From Alphaproteobacteria bacterium (lineage in GTDB: Bacteria > Pseudomonadota > Alphaproteobacteria > Rhizobiales > Rhizobiaceae), in assembly GCA_016861165.1 (NCBI GenBank), contig BOKV01000001.1, positions 207,795 through 271,794 on the forward strand: a DNA stretch of 64,000 nucleotides. Direction: 5' to 3'. The translations under genes were made by a program, and so were the position numbers. This document shows positions 54,558-64,000 of this stretch, piece by piece. The notes under the pieces were generated by a model. That model saw nothing but the letters and a program-made list of their open reading frames with translations, did no database searches and was not told where the DNA came from. Position 1 is the first letter of the stretch. Each line of letters opens with the position of its first letter.

Positions 54558-54922
54558 GACAAACCTCTCCACGCCCGAAAGAGCCTGAACGACGAACGAT
54601 GCAACCGGCGCCAGGCGCCTGCCCCGTTGCCACACTGCCGTCCCGGCTTCGAGGCCGGGCCTTCTTGTTCTTTGACGCGAGAATCAAGCCGCCCAACGGG
54701 ATTGCCGCCAATCTGGCCCCCCGGCCGACCTGTCCAACCGGCAATACCCAATCAGGCCGGCAACACGTCCGCCGAGCCAGTTCACCACGGGGGTACAGTA
54801 GTTGCTTTGGGCCAAATCATCAAGGTTTTCAGTGTGGTGCATGGGCAACAGCGGCGGCGCAAGTCGGCCGACCGGGCAATCGGCCGCCCGCCCCCGCCAA
54901 CCGATGGCGGCAACCGCCAGCG
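54558..54922. other. Intergenic region upstream of ihfA
   Basis: 365 bp with no convincing gene. It holds a CCCGGC/GCCGGG hairpin near 54644-54661 and, on the minus strand, a possible promoter: TTGATG (54818-54823), 17 bp, TACTGT (54795-54800). So ihfA-merR can probably be transcribed apart from fabH-plsX. Confidence 0.4.
54795..54823 (-). promoter_or_regulatory. Possible promoter of ihfA-merR
   Basis: TTGATG, 17-bp spacer, TACTGT on the minus strand. The -10 is weak (three of six). The predicted leader is about 230 nt. Confidence 0.35.
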
Positions 54923-55894
54923 CTACCAGCGCAGCAGCACCGAACCCCAGGTGAAGCCGCCGCCCATCGCCTCGAGCAATACGACATCGCCGCGGCGGAT
55001 GCGGCCGTCGCCGACGGCCTCGCACAGGGCGAGCGGAATGGAGGCGGCCGAGGTGTTGCCGTGCCGGTCGACGGTGACGATCACCTTCTCGGGCGGGATG
55101 CCGAGCTTCCTGGCCGAGGCGTCGATGATGCGCCGGTTGGCCTGGTGGGGTACGAACCAGTCGATGTCGTCCGACGTCAGGCCGGTCGCCGCATAGGCGG
55201 CCTCGATCACATCGGTGATGATGCCGACGGCGTGGCGGAACACCTCCTTGCCCTGCATGCGCAGATGCCCGACCGTGCCGGTCGAGGACGGGCCGCCATC
55301 GACATAGAGCTTGTCGCGGTGGGTGCCGTCCGAGCGTAGATGCGCGGTAAGGATGCCGCGGTCGGAATTGTCGCCCCTGCCGGTGGCGGCCTCGACCACG
55401 ACGGCACCGGCGCCGTCGCCGAACAGCACGCAGGTGGTGCGGTCGGTCCAGTCGAGAATACGCGAGAAGGTCTCCGCGCCGATCACCAGGATGCGCCGGG
55501 CATGGCCGGTGCGGATGAACTGGTCGGCAGTGGTCAGGGCGAAGATGAAGCCCGAGCACACGGCCTGCGAGTCGAAGGCGGCGCCGTGGTGCATGCCGAG
55601 GCGGGCCTGGATTTCCACCGCCGTCGCCGGAAAGGTATGATCAGGCGTCGAGGTGGCGAGAATGATCATGTCGAGGTCGGCCGGCGTCAGCCCGGCCGAG
55701 GCGAGCGCGGCGCGCGCGGCGGCCTCACCGAGGTCGGCGGTGGTCTCGCCCTCGGCGGCGATGCGCCGCTCGCGAATGCCGGTGCGCTGGACGATCCACT
55801 CGTCGCTGGTCTCGACCATGCCCTCGAAATCGGCGTTCTTCATGATGCGGGCGGGCAGATAGCTGCCGCAGCCGGAAATGACTGATCGAATCAC
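54923..55894 (-). CDS. fabH: 3-oxoacyl-ACP synthase III
   Basis: 323 residues. Catalytic Cys113 in [13 protein letters not shown], His in [12 protein letters not shown] near 250, and Asn in [12 protein letters not shown] near 280: the C-H-N triad of KAS III. It condenses acetyl-CoA with malonyl-ACP to begin fatty-acid synthesis. GTG start, 12 bp after plsX, so clearly co-transcribed. Confidence 0.96.
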   Translation of the reverse strand: MIRSVISGCGSYLPARIMKNADFEGMVETSDEWIVQRTGIRERRIAAEGETTADLGEAAARAALASAGLTPADLDMIILATSTPDHTFPATAVEIQARLGMHHGAAFDSQAVCSGFIFALTTADQFIRTGHARRILVIGAETFSRILDWTDRTTCVLFGDGAGAVVVEAATGRGDNSDRGILTAHLRSDGTHRDKLYVDGGPSSTGTVGHLRMQGKEVFRHAVGIITDVIEAAYAATGLTSDDIDWFVPHQANRRIIDASARKLGIPPEKVIVTVDRHGNTSAASIPLALCEAVGDGRIRRGDVVLLEAMGGGFTWGSVLLRW

Positions 55895-55906
55895 ACTTTT
55901 ATCCCG

Positions 55907-56962
55907 TCACTGCTGGCCTGCCCCGGCCTCTTTCGACCGGATGCCGCCGAAATAGCGCAGATCGTTCTCGATCTTCTGGATGATGCCGTTGGCCACCATG
56001 TCGTGGCCCATCTCGACGGCCGCGGCGAAGCCCTCGGCGTCGGTGCCGCCGTGGCTCTTGATGACGACGCCGTTCAGCCCGAGAAAGACGGCGCCATTGA
56101 CCTTGCGCGGGTCCATCTTCTCACGCAGATGGTCGAACGCCCCCTTGGCGAAGAAATAGCCGATGCGGGCGAACAGCGTGCGGCTCATGGCGGCGCGCAG
56201 ATATTCGCTGATCTGGCGGGCGGTGCCCTCGGCCGTCTTCAGCGCGATGTTGCCGGTGAAGCCGTCGGTCACCACCACGTCGACCGTGCCGCGGCCGAGG
56301 TCGTCGCCCTCGACGAAGCCGTGATAGGTCAGGTTGGGCAGGCTCGATTCGCGCAGGATGGTGCCCGCCTCCTTGATCTCCTCCATGCCCTTGACCTCCT
56401 CGACACCGATGTTGAGCAGGCCCACGGTCGGCCGGTCGACATCGTAGAGGGCACGCACCATCGCCGCGCCCATCAGCGCGAAGTCGATCAACTGGCTGGC
56501 GTCGGCGCCTATGTTGGCGCCGACATCGAGCACCACGCTCTCGCCCTTCAGTGTCGGCCACAGCGCCGCCATGGCCGGCCGCTCGATGCCGGCCATGGTG
56601 CGCAGGCAGAACTTGGCCATGGCCATCAGCGCACCGGTGTTGCCGGCCGACACGCAGACATCCGCCTCGCCGTTCCTGGTCGCCTCGATGGCGCGCCACA
56701 TGCCCGATTTCCAGCGTCCGCGCCTGAGCGCCTGGCTGGGCTTGTCGTCCATGGCGATGGCGATGTCGCAGTGGACGACGCGGGAGGCGGATTCGAGCTG
56801 TGGATGGCGGGCGAGCGCCGGCTTCAGCACCGCCTCGTCGCCGAACAGGACGAAGCGCAGGCCGGGTTTGCGCTGCAGCGCGATCGCGGCGCCGGCGAGC
56901 ACGACAGCGCAGCCGTGATCCCCGCCCATGGCGTCAAGCGAAACGGTCAGGGAATGAGCCAT
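55907..56962 (-). CDS. plsX: Phosphate acyltransferase PlsX
   Basis: 351 residues. DAMGGDHG at 10-17, then [12 protein letters not shown] near 102, [10 protein letters not shown] near 148, [14 protein letters not shown] near 245 and [14 protein letters not shown] near 305. It makes acyl-phosphate from acyl-ACP for phospholipid synthesis. ATG 56962 begins [14 protein letters not shown]; the longer frame to 57034 is not needed. Confidence 0.96.
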   Translation of the reverse strand: MAHSLTVSLDAMGGDHGCAVVLAGAAIALQRKPGLRFVLFGDEAVLKPALARHPQLESASRVVHCDIAIAMDDKPSQALRRGRWKSGMWRAIEATRNGEADVCVSAGNTGALMAMAKFCLRTMAGIERPAMAALWPTLKGESVVLDVGANIGADASQLIDFALMGAAMVRALYDVDRPTVGLLNIGVEEVKGMEEIKEAGTILRESSLPNLTYHGFVEGDDLGRGTVDVVVTDGFTGNIALKTAEGTARQISEYLRAAMSRTLFARIGYFFAKGAFDHLREKMDPRKVNGAVFLGLNGVVIKSHGGTDAEGFAAAVEMGHDMVANGIIQKIENDLRYFGGIRSKEAGAGQQ

Positions 56963-57104
56963 GCGCTGATTCTTGTTCCGGATCGACGCCCCGACCCCGG
57001 CCGGGGTCCGTGTACCGCCACGAGCGTATCGCAAGTAGCCGTTCCGGCCGACCCAAACAACTGGATTTTGACCGGCTCAGCAGCCGACGGAGCCGGCCAA
57101 GGCG

Positions 57105-57653
57105 TCAGGTGGGATCCTTCCTGAGCGCCGCCAGCACCGAAAAGGGCGATTGCGGCGCGGCATCACCATCCTCGCCGCCGGCCAGCTTCGGGTCGAGAAC
57201 GGCGCCGGGGGCGCGCGGCCACGGGTCGATCGCCAGCAGCAGGAACTCGACGACCAGCGGCCAGACATCGATGGCCTCGCCGACGAATGTCTCGGGGATG
57301 TCGGGTCCTTCGGGGTCGAGGACGAGCTCCTCCGATTGCGACCGCGACCGGTCGAGCGGCGAACCCCGCGGCAGGAAGGTCGCCTCGACCGGCGCGACGA
57401 CCCGCTGGCTCACCGGCGCCAGCGTGACCACGCATTCCTGTTCGAGGCTGGCGCGCACCTCGCCGGCGATCTCGACGCCGTCGCCACGCCAGCGCCGAAT
57501 GTCAAGGTCGGCCTCGAGGCTGGCGACGCGCCGGACGCCGCAGGCTTGCGCAACCTGCAGGCATTCGGCCTCGCTGGCGACAAGGCGCAGCGGCAGGCCG
57601 GCCCTGGGCAGCACCGCGACATGCACGTCGAGGCGGGGGAGCGACGGCGCCAT
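57105..57653 (-). CDS. DUF177 (YceD) family protein
   Basis: 182 residues. The family core EQECVVTLAPVSQRV and VEFLLLAIDPWPR precede an acidic end DAAPQSPFSVLAALRKD. YceD proteins are conserved beside plsX and rpmF; here rpmF is absent and plsX follows. In plants and bacteria the family is tied to 23S rRNA accumulation. Its ATG overlaps the preceding stop by one base (TGATG), implying translational coupling. Confidence 0.9.
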   Translation of the reverse strand: MAPSLPRLDVHVAVLPRAGLPLRLVASEAECLQVAQACGVRRVASLEADLDIRRWRGDGVEIAGEVRASLEQECVVTLAPVSQRVVAPVEATFLPRGSPLDRSRSQSEELVLDPEGPDIPETFVGEAIDVWPLVVEFLLLAIDPWPRAPGAVLDPKLAGGEDGDAAPQSPFSVLAALRKDPT

Positions 57654-58216
57654 CAATGCGTCTCCACCGGATCGGGCCAGTCGAGGCGCGCGGCGGCGAT
57701 GTCGTCGAGCGACAAGGCGAGCAGCCGGTCGCGGGCGGCGATCATGTAGCGGGCGAGGCGGCCGGCCTGCACGGTGGCGGCGAGGCGGCAGAAGCGTTCG
57801 CCGGCCTTGAGCGCCAGCGTGGCGGCGTCGCCGGCACCGAGCGCGTCGGCGAAGTCGTCGATCTGGCCGTAGAAGCCGTGGATCAGCATCCGCTTGCGCC
57901 TGGGCACGGAGGTGTCGCCGACGCCGATCTCGCGCAGCGCCCGGTCGACATCCTCGGAAAACCGGTCGAACACCTGCTGGCCGAGCTGCCTGGCCGGCCC
58001 TTCGGCCTCGCGTGCCAGGCGGTTCGACAAGAGGAACATGTGCAGGCACAGCATGTCGAAGCGGCCGGTTACCGTGTCAGGCACGCCGTAGTCGAGATAG
58101 AGGGCCGGCCGGCGCGACTGCGCCACAACCGCGCCATAAATTTCGTGCGATTCCTGGCTGAAGCGGGCCGGCCGCCAGAACGGGGTCAGGAACCGGCCGA
58201 GAAGTTGCGCGGGCAT
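57653..58216 (-). CDS. Ubiquinol-cytochrome c chaperone (UQCC1/Cbp3-like)
   Basis: 187 residues, PF03981: SRRPALYLDYGVPDTVTGRFDMLCLHMFLLSNRL, then VDRALREIGVGDTSVPRRKR and FYGQIDDFADAL. In mitochondria Cbp3 helps cytochrome b assembly into the bc1 complex; a similar role is inferred. First gene of the series UQCC-DUF177-plsX-fabH, divergent from bamE over 161 bp. Confidence 0.9.
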   Translation of the reverse strand: MPAQLLGRFLTPFWRPARFSQESHEIYGAVVAQSRRPALYLDYGVPDTVTGRFDMLCLHMFLLSNRLAREAEGPARQLGQQVFDRFSEDVDRALREIGVGDTSVPRRKRMLIHGFYGQIDDFADALGAGDAATLALKAGERFCRLAATVQAGRLARYMIAARDRLLALSLDDIAAARLDWPDPVETH

Positions 58217-58377
58217 GGCCTAGCGAGCTCGCAATGCCGGCCAGATCCAGGCCGGATCCGGCGCGACGGTTGAATTCGGACGTGGGCTGATATAGGCGAG
58301 CAGTCCGGGAAAGCAAAGAAGTCCCGCCGGACTGGCCCCGCGCGGCAGGCCGCAGACGGAAGGGGAACGGGAACACG

Positions 58378-58893
58378 ATGAAGCAGCGCCCACGCGCCAC
58401 CCGAGACGGCATGCTCCGCACAGTCGGCGCCTGGGGCCTGGCGGTTGCGCTCGGCACCGCGACGCTGGCGGCGTGCGCGCCGGTCCAGGAGATCGTGCAC
58501 GGCGCCGTCATCACCCAGGACCAGATCGACCTCATCCCGGTCGGCTCCAGCAAGGACCAGGTGCTGCTGGCGCTCGGAACGCCGTCGACGACCGGCAAGT
58601 TCGACAACGACGTCTACTACTACATCTCGCAGCGAACGCAGAAGCGCTTCGCCTACGACAAGCAGCGCATCGTCGACCAGCGGGTGCTGGCGGTCTATTT
58701 CGACGAGACCGAGACGGTGGCGCAGGTGGCCAATTACGGCCTGCAGGACGGCAAGATTTTCGACTTCATCTCGCGCACGACGCCGACCGGCGGCCGCGAC
58801 ATGACCCTGCTCGGCCAGATCCTGTTCGGCGGCACGCAGAATCTCAAGCCGCGCGGGCCGCTGGAGCCGATGGGGACGCCCGGGCGGATCTGA
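58378..58893 (+). CDS. bamE: Outer-membrane assembly factor BamE (OmlA/SmpA)
   Basis: 171 residues. Lipobox TLAAC near 29-33, then the SmpA/OmlA fold with QIDLIPVGSSKDQVLLALGTPSTTGKFDNDVYYYISQR and VLAVYFDETETV. It is a lipoprotein of the Bam complex that inserts beta-barrel proteins. The C-terminal region past residue 125 extends beyond E. coli BamE, as usual in Rhizobiales. Confidence 0.92.
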   Translation: MKQRPRATRDGMLRTVGAWGLAVALGTATLAACAPVQEIVHGAVITQDQIDLIPVGSSKDQVLLALGTPSTTGKFDNDVYYYISQRTQKRFAYDKQRIVDQRVLAVYFDETETVAQVANYGLQDGKIFDFISRTTPTGGRDMTLLGQILFGGTQNLKPRGPLEPMGTPGRI

Positions 58894-58936
58894 GCGGCAG
58901 CCGGCACGACCGGCTCCATCAGTCTGATTGCGCGCG

Positions 58937-58971
58937 AAAAAAATGCCCCGCGGCGCGCGGCGCCGCGGGGC
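58937..58971 (-). terminator. Terminator of hppA (also faces bamE)
   Basis: A perfect 12-bp stem (58945-58956 with 58960-58971) with a 3-nt loop; reading leftward it is followed by a T run (A run 58937-58943 on the plus strand). Rightward it is followed only by TTT, so it works mainly for hppA. Confidence 0.85.
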
Positions 58972-58984
58972 TTTGGCGCCGTGA

Positions 58985-61120
58985 TCAGGCGCCGTGGGCG
59001 AGCACCGCCAGCAACAGCAGCGCCACGATGTTGGTGATCTTGATCATCGGGTTGACGGCCGGGCCGGCGGTATCCTTGTAGGGATCGCCGACGGTGTCGC
59101 CGGTGACCGAGGCCTTGTGCGCCTCCGAGCCCTTCTCGTGCTTGACGCCGGCCTTGTCGACAAAGCCGTCCTCGAAGGACTTCTTGGCGTTGTCCCAGGC
59201 GCCGCCGCCGGCGGTCATCGAGATCGCCACGAACAGGCCGGTGACGATGACGCCGAGCAACATGGCGCCGACCGCGGCGAGCGCGTCGTTCTTGCCGGCG
59301 ATCCAATAGATCACCGTGAAGACGACGATCGGCGACAGCACCGGCAGCAGCGACGGGATGATCATCTCCCGGATCGCGGCCTTGGTCAGCATGTCGACGG
59401 CGCGGCTGTAGTCGGGCTTGTCCTTGCCCTCCATGATGCCGGGCTTCTCGCGGAACTGGCGGCGCACCTCCTCGACGATCGAGGAAGCGGCGCGGCCGAC
59501 CGCAGTCATCGAAATACCGCCGAACAGGTAGGGCAGCAGGCCACCGAACAGCAGCCCGACGACGACATAGGGATTCGACAGCGTGAAATCGACCGCGACC
59601 CCCTCGTAGAAGGAGCCCGGCGCGGCCGACGCGGCGAAGAACTTAAGGTCCTCGGTATAGGCGGCAAACAGCACCAGCGCGCCGAGCCCGGCCGAACCGA
59701 TGGCGTAGCCCTTGGTGACCGCCTTGGTGGTGTTGCCGACGGCGTCGAGCGCGTCGGTGGTGGAGCGGACCTCGGCCGGCAGGTCGGCCATCTCGGCGAT
59801 GCCGCCGGCATTGTCGGTGACCGGGCCGAAGGCGTCCAGCGCCACCACCATGCCTGCCAACGCCAGCATGGTGGTGACCGCGATGGCGATGCCGAACAGG
59901 CCGGCCAGGTTGAAGGCGACGATGATGCCGGCGATGATGATGATGGCCGGCAGCGCGGTCGCCTCCAGCGATACCGCCAGCCCCTGGATGACGTTGGTGC
60001 CGTGACCGGTGACCGACGCCTGGGCGATGGAGACCACCGGCCGCTTGCCGGTGCCGGTATAGTATTCGGTGACCCAGATGATCAGCCCGGTCACCACCAG
60101 GCCGACGAGGCCGCAGGCAAACAGGGAGGCGCCGCTGAAGGTGACATCGCCTGCGGTAAAGGTCGTATCGGCGCCGAGCCAGCCCCAGACGATCAGCGCC
60201 AGTGCCACGGCCGACAGCACGGCGGTGGCCCAGAAGCCCTTGTAGAGGGCGCCCATGATCGAGTTGTTGGCGCCGAGCCGCACGAAGAACGTGCCGATGA
60301 TCGAGGTGACGACGCATGAGGCGCCGATCAGCAGCGGCAGCAGCATCAGCGTCGCGGCGGTGGCGCCGTCGAAGAAGATCGACGCGAGCACCATGGTGGC
60401 GACGACGGTGACCGCATAGGTCTCGAACAGGTCGGCGGCCATGCCGGCGCAGTCACCGACATTGTCGCCGACATTGTCGGCGATGGTGGCCGGGTTGCGC
60501 GGATCGTCCTCGGGGATGCCGGCCTCGACCTTGCCGACCAGATCGCCGCCGACATCGGCGCCCTTGGTGAAGATGCCGCCGCCGAGACGGGCGAAGATCG
60601 AGATGAGCGAGGCGCCGAAGCCGAGCGCCACCAGCGAATCGATGACCGTGCGGTTCTCGGGATCGAGGCCCATCGGGCCGGTCAGCACGGCGTAATAGAC
60701 CGATACGCCGAGCAGCGCCAGGCCGGCGACGAGCAGGCCGGTGATGGCGCCCGACTTGAAAGCGATCTCGAGGCCCGCCGCCAGGCTCCGGGAGGCGGCC
60801 TGGGCGGTGCGCACATTGGCGCGCACGGAGACATGCATGCCGATGAAGCCGGCCGCACCCGACAGGATCGCGCCGATGGCAAAGCCGATCGCGGCATAGA
60901 GCCCGAGCAGCCACCAGGCCAGGGCGAAGACGACGACGCCGACGATGGCGATGGTCGTGTACTGGCGATTGAGATAGGCCACCGCGCCTTCGCGGATGGC
61001 GCCGGCGATCTCCTGCATGCGGGCACTGCCCGCATCGGCGGCCATCACCGACCGGGTCGCCCACACGGCATAGGCCACGGACAGCAGTCCGCAGATGATT
61101 GCCACATAAAGTGCATTCAT
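58985..61120 (-). CDS. hppA: Membrane H+-translocating pyrophosphatase, K+-independent
   Basis: 711 residues, about 16 helices. The PPi-binding signature is [29 protein letters not shown] near 198-228, with a second acidic motif [17 protein letters not shown]. The K+-site reads GNTTKA, with Lys as in K+-independent H+-pumps (Ala in K+-dependent ones). It pumps protons with energy from pyrophosphate. ATG 61120 ([10 protein letters not shown]) follows AGAGGAACTCC. Confidence 0.95.
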   Translation of the reverse strand: MNALYVAIICGLLSVAYAVWATRSVMAADAGSARMQEIAGAIREGAVAYLNRQYTTIAIVGVVVFALAWWLLGLYAAIGFAIGAILSGAAGFIGMHVSVRANVRTAQAASRSLAAGLEIAFKSGAITGLLVAGLALLGVSVYYAVLTGPMGLDPENRTVIDSLVALGFGASLISIFARLGGGIFTKGADVGGDLVGKVEAGIPEDDPRNPATIADNVGDNVGDCAGMAADLFETYAVTVVATMVLASIFFDGATAATLMLLPLLIGASCVVTSIIGTFFVRLGANNSIMGALYKGFWATAVLSAVALALIVWGWLGADTTFTAGDVTFSGASLFACGLVGLVVTGLIIWVTEYYTGTGKRPVVSIAQASVTGHGTNVIQGLAVSLEATALPAIIIIAGIIVAFNLAGLFGIAIAVTTMLALAGMVVALDAFGPVTDNAGGIAEMADLPAEVRSTTDALDAVGNTTKAVTKGYAIGSAGLGALVLFAAYTEDLKFFAASAAPGSFYEGVAVDFTLSNPYVVVGLLFGGLLPYLFGGISMTAVGRAASSIVEEVRRQFREKPGIMEGKDKPDYSRAVDMLTKAAIREMIIPSLLPVLSPIVVFTVIYWIAGKNDALAAVGAMLLGVIVTGLFVAISMTAGGGAWDNAKKSFEDGFVDKAGVKHEKGSEAHKASVTGDTVGDPYKDTAGPAVNPMIKITNIVALLLLAVLAHGA

Positions 61121-61317
61121 TGGATGGAGTTCCTCTGCTGACATGCCCGCCCCGCGGCAGCACCAGAGGACCTGGTCTGCTGGAATCCCCCACCGCGGGC
61201 CCGCCTGACTGAAGCGAAATCGGGCAAAACCGTGGCGCACACTATTCAGAACGGCGCGCAGGTCAAGGAAATGTTGGTGCACCGCGGCATCGCCTCAGCA
61301 TCGCCTCCGGCCCCCAT

Positions 61318-61725
61318 TCAGGCAAGCGGATCGACGACCGGCACGCCCGCGGGAGCGAAATGGCCGACATTGCGGCTGACGACGGTCAGCCCGTTTTCCA
61401 GCGCCGTCGCCGCGATCTGCAGGTCGGCGCCGTCATTGCCGAGCATCGCGCTCAGTCGACCCCAGCGGCGCGCCGCGCCGAGGTCGAAGGGCAGGATGCG
61501 GTCGCCGTAATGGCCGAGCAGCCGGTCGAGCCATGCGGCAAGGTCATGGGCAAACCGGTCGTCCCGGCGCCGGACCAGTGCAATGCCGCGCTCGATCTCG
61601 CCGATGCTTACGGCGCTGATGAACAGGTCCGTGGAACGCCGCGCCGCAAACCACGATTGCAGCACGGGCGAACGATCGCGCCGGCGGAGCAGCGATAGCA
61701 CGTCGGTGTCGACCAGATAGGTCAC
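61318..61725 (-). CDS. PIN-domain toxin (VapC family)
   Basis: 135 residues. PIN acidic residues: YLVDTDVLSLL at the start, SAVSIGEIERGIAL near 37, and GNDGADLQIAATALENGLTVVSRN near 95. VapC toxins are ribonucleases that cleave tRNA or rRNA. The start is GTG 61725, overlapping the antitoxin stop by 4 bases (GTGA); an upstream in-frame ATG at 61758 would overlap more. Confidence 0.88.
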   Translation of the reverse strand: MTYLVDTDVLSLLRRRDRSPVLQSWFAARRSTDLFISAVSIGEIERGIALVRRRDDRFAHDLAAWLDRLLGHYGDRILPFDLGAARRWGRLSAMLGNDGADLQIAATALENGLTVVSRNVGHFAPAGVPVVDPLA

Positions 61726-61979
61726 GGTGTGAAATCGCGCGGCCGCACGCGGACACACTCGAACACGCCGTCATCGCGCGGCATGGCCAGCAGGAACTCG
61801 GCGAAGGACGGCGCTTCCGACTGGGCCGCGGCGCGCAGCCTCTCATACTCTTCCACGTCGACGACCACCGCGGCGGGTTTGCCGTGACGGGTGATCGTTT
61901 GCGGGTGGCGGCGCGCGGCCTCGATGACGGCGCTGAGCCGGTTCTTGGCGTCCTGGACGGACCAACGCGATTTCGACAT
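61722..61979 (-). CDS. Phd/YefM-family antitoxin of the PIN toxin
   Basis: 85 residues: WSVQDAKNRLSAVIEAARRHPQTITRHGKPAAVVVDVEEYERL is the Phd/YefM DNA-binding fold, followed by a C-terminal toxin-binding tail (FAEFLLAMPRDD). It neutralises the PIN toxin and represses the operon through the double palindrome just upstream. The pairing Phd antitoxin plus PIN toxin is common. Confidence 0.9.
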   Translation of the reverse strand: MSKSRWSVQDAKNRLSAVIEAARRHPQTITRHGKPAAVVVDVEEYERLRAAAQSEAPSFAEFLLAMPRDDGVFECVRVRPRDFTP

Positions 61980-61992
61980 TGCGGTCTCCCAG

Positions 61993-62017
61993 TTCTGGCC
62001 AGAATTTCTGGCCAGAA
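61993..62017. promoter_or_regulatory. Double-palindrome operator of the toxin-antitoxin pair
   Basis: TTCTGGCCAGAA occurs twice without mismatch (61993-62004, 62006-62017), one base apart, starting 14 bp before the antitoxin ATG. This is the form expected for an autoregulatory site bound by two antitoxin dimers. Confidence 0.85.
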
Positions 62018-62069
62018 TATTGGAAGACCGAACCGCGATGTCAAGCGCTGTCCCGCCTCCAGGTAGGCT

Positions 62070-63317
62070 CTATGCGGCCGCGGCGTTCCGGTCGCCGCGC
62101 AGCACCAGCCAGGCGAGTGCCACCAGCGCGATCGTGATGATCGGAAAGACCGACAGGTTGATCACCTCCCAGCCATGGGAGTTGAGCGTCTTGCCGGACA
62201 TGAAGGAGGCGAAGGCGACCGTGGTGAACAGGATCATGTCGTTGGCGCCCTGCGCCTTGGCCTTCTCCTCCGGCCGGTAGGTCTCGGTGACCATCGCGGT
62301 GGCGCCGATAAAGCCGAAATTCCAGCCGATGCCAAGCAGGATGAGCGAGCCCCAGAAATGGGTCAGCTCGATGCCCATCAGCGCCACCACCGCGCAGGCG
62401 GCGAGGATGACGAGGCCGGCGGCGACGATCGCCTCCTTGCCGAAGCGGGCGATGAGGCTGCCGGTGAAGAAGCTCGGCGCGAACATGGCCATGACGTGCC
62501 ACTGGATGCCGAGTGTCGATTCGTCGACGGAGAAGCCGCAGCCGACCATGGCGAGCGGCGCGGCGGTCATCAGGAAGCTCATGACGGCGTAGGAGACGGT
62601 GGCGCAAAGCACGGCGACGGCGAAGCGCGGCTGCAGCGCGATCTCGATCAGCGATCGCCCGCCGGCGGCCGGCGCGGCGACTGGTTCGAGCGCCTGCCCC
62701 GCCTCCGCCGGGCGCGACGGTTCGAGGAACGACATGACGAGGATGCTGACGGCAAACAGCAGCGTGCCGGCCAGGAAGGCGCCGGCGAAGGGAACCGGCG
62801 CCAGCATGTCGCGGGTGGCCAGCACCAGTTGCGGGCCGATGATGGCGGCGGCGACACCGCCGACCAGCACCCATGAGATCGCCTTGGGCTTGAAATCGGG
62901 CGTGCCGCGGTCGGCGGCGGCGAAGCGGTATTGCTGGGTGAAGCCGGCGGCGATGCCGGTGACGACCAGACCCATTGCAAACAGCCAGAAGTCGTGGCGC
63001 AGAAGCGCGTGGGCGGCGAGCAGCATGCCGGCGATGCCGATTACCGCGCCGGCCATGAAGCCGCGGCGGCGGCCGACATGGCGCATCAGCATGGCGGCGG
63101 GCAGCGCCGCCAGCGCCAGCCCGACATTGAAGCCGGTCACCGGCGCCGTCGCCAGCGACTTGTCGGCGGCGAGCAGATAGCTGCCGGCGAGGCCGCCGAG
63201 CGAGATGCTGATCGGCGCGGCGGCGCCGTTGAAGGCCTGGCAGGCGGCATAGAGCATGGCGTTGCGGCGGGCCACCGCATTCTCGCGCCCGGCGTCGAGT
63301 TCGACAACGCTGTCCAT
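62070..63317 (-). CDS. Major facilitator superfamily transporter
   Basis: 415 residues, about 12 helices. Loop 2-3 carries MRHVGRRRGFMAGAVIG, the MFS signature A; a similar RFGKEAIVAAGLVI lies after helix 8. The loop between halves has PSRPAEAGQALEP. Substrate not predictable; it resembles exporters of small molecules. ATG 63317 follows AGGGAAG. It is flanked by repeat copy 3 upstream. Confidence 0.88.
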   Translation of the reverse strand: MDSVVELDAGRENAVARRNAMLYAACQAFNGAAAPISISLGGLAGSYLLAADKSLATAPVTGFNVGLALAALPAAMLMRHVGRRRGFMAGAVIGIAGMLLAAHALLRHDFWLFAMGLVVTGIAAGFTQQYRFAAADRGTPDFKPKAISWVLVGGVAAAIIGPQLVLATRDMLAPVPFAGAFLAGTLLFAVSILVMSFLEPSRPAEAGQALEPVAAPAAGGRSLIEIALQPRFAVAVLCATVSYAVMSFLMTAAPLAMVGCGFSVDESTLGIQWHVMAMFAPSFFTGSLIARFGKEAIVAAGLVILAACAVVALMGIELTHFWGSLILLGIGWNFGFIGATAMVTETYRPEEKAKAQGANDMILFTTVAFASFMSGKTLNSHGWEVINLSVFPIITIALVALAWLVLRGDRNAAAA

Positions 63318-63348
63318 CGGTCTTCCCTGATCGAGTTGAGGAGCACAA

Positions 63349-63437
63349 TCCGATCCGGAATCGCGATTCTGCCCGAACTGCTCGTTTGGTCGCTTCATCC
63401 CCTGCGCCTCGCATTGCCGCCCGGCGGGATGGAGCTC
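63349..63437 (-). repeat. Interspersed 3'-UTR element, copy 3 (after thiL)
   Basis: On the minus strand it follows the thiL TAG directly: GAGCTCCATCCCGCCGGGCG, a centre of about 50 nt, then CGATTCCGGATCG. Both end boxes are degenerate relative to copies 1 and 2, and no T run follows. Confidence 0.5.
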
Positions 63438-64000
63438 CTAGAAATGATCCCAGGCGGCACGGCCGAAGCGCATCGGCGCGCCGGCCGCGTCGCGCACGGT
63501 CACCCTGCCCTCGCCATGCCGGGCGACGGCGAGCGGCGTCACCGGCGTCGCCGTCCCTTGCGCCTTTTGGAGGAATTGCGCAACGCGCGATTGTGCCACG
63601 GTGAACAGGAACTGGTAGTCGTCGCCGCCGGTGAGCGCCGTTTCGATGATGCCCGGGCGGTCGGCGAGCGCGGCGACCTCGGCGGAGAACGGCACGTCGG
63701 CGGCGGCGAAATCGAAGTCGACGCCGGAAGCGGCGGCGAGCTTGGCGGCGTCGCCGACGAGGCCGTCCGACACGTCCATCGCGGCGGTGGCGAATTCGCC
63801 GATCAGCGGTGCCATGGCGACCGGCGGATCGGGCAGCAGATAGCGCAGCCGCAGGGCCGACAGCGCTGCCGCCGGCACTGCGCCGAGGCTGCCGCGGCGT
63901 GCCAGCAGGCCAACGGCGCCATCGCCGATCGTGCCGGTGACGAACAGCCGGTCGCCGGCGCCGGCGCCGGCGCGGGCGCGGTAGCGATCGGCATCGATCT
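63438..64000 (-). CDS. thiL: Thiamine-monophosphate kinase, C-terminal part (cut by window edge)
   Basis: The last 187 residues are visible; the N terminus lies beyond the right edge. AIR-synthase-like kinase motifs: GDRLFVTGTIGDGAVGLLARRG, AMDVSDGLVGDAAKLAAASGVDFDF and ALTGGDDYQFLFT. ThiL phosphorylates thiamine monophosphate to the active diphosphate cofactor. nusB usually sits upstream in this group, which would be outside the window. Confidence 0.93.
   Translation of the reverse strand, partial: IDADRYRARAGAGAGDRLFVTGTIGDGAVGLLARRGSLGAVPAAALSALRLRYLLPDPPVAMAPLIGEFATAAMDVSDGLVGDAAKLAAASGVDFDFAAADVPFSAEVAALADRPGIIETALTGGDDYQFLFTVAQSRVAQFLQKAQGTATPVTPLAVARHGEGRVTVRDAAGAPMRFGRAAWDHF

Noticed and set aside
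54373..54744. A 123-codon minus-strand frame running into ihfA
   Set aside because: Overlaps ihfA in another frame and has no family features; composition is that of a shadow.

Overview
The window is high-GC, densely coded bacterial DNA. Gene content and order point to an alphaproteobacterium of the Hyphomicrobiales (Rhizobiales). The main markers are the general amino-acid ABC system aapJQMP, cysE next to a DUF3126 gene, the series alaC-hom-glpX-recJ, and the series UQCC-DUF177-plsX-fabH-ihfA-merR next to tRNA-Pro(GGG), bamE, hppA and thiL. A two-domain cold-shock protein, DUF2842, a zf-CHCC protein and a class I PHA synthase fit the same group. I cannot name genus or species from sequence alone. 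No rRNA operon, CRISPR array, prophage or insertion sequence was seen.

Layout. 1-4.3 kb: start of a rhomboid gene (cut by the left edge), a candidate antisense-strand small RNA, and PAS, PilZ and LapG-family (BTLCP) genes that may form a surface or c-di-GMP module. 4.3-9.8 kb: DUF3126, cysE, an alpha/beta hydrolase, zf-CHCC, a flavin monooxygenase and two membrane-associated genes of unknown role. 9.8-15 kb: aapJQMP, with a good sigma-70-type promoter before aapJ and a strong hairpin between aapJ and aapQ. 15-24 kb: an MttB-family methyltransferase, tRNAs (Arg-TCT, Pro-TGG, Glu-TTC, Glu-CTC), a complex I accessory subunit, DUF192, a double cold-shock protein, glyoxalase I, a DUF882 lipoprotein, a small islet between the two tRNA-Glu genes, and a secreted ankyrin protein.

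24-36 kb: recJ, a flavin-nucleotide-binding protein, glpX, hom, alaC, phaC, a small secreted Cys protein, and rplM-rpsI with clear promoter and terminator, then an FAD oxidoreductase. 36-45 kb: a cyclic-nucleotide-gated K+ channel, a class IV aminotransferase and a Tat-exported cyclase. Divergent from the cyclase, across a 21-bp perfect inverted repeat, lie an AhpD-like protein, a quinone reductase, agmatinase and argC; ctaA and DUF2842 follow. 45-53.5 kb: an exopolysaccharide locus with polysaccharide deacetylase, a Wzz/BY-kinase-like protein with a degenerate ATP site, a Wza-like exporter, GT4, an initiating sugar transferase and an O-antigen ligase/polymerase-like protein.

53.5-64 kb: tRNA-Pro(GGG), merR, ihfA, fabH, plsX, DUF177, the cytochrome bc1 assembly chaperone, bamE, a K+-independent H+-pyrophosphatase, a VapBC-type module with a double-palindrome operator, an MFS transporter, and the 3' part of thiL running off the right edge.

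Most of the window is housekeeping. The less expected signals are the orphan leader/terminator at 248-400, an interspersed 3'-UTR element seen after aapP, glpX and thiL, the 21-bp inverted repeat at 39925-39985, the islet between the tRNA-Glu genes, and the degenerate kinase of the polysaccharide locus. I saw no clearly new multi-gene system.
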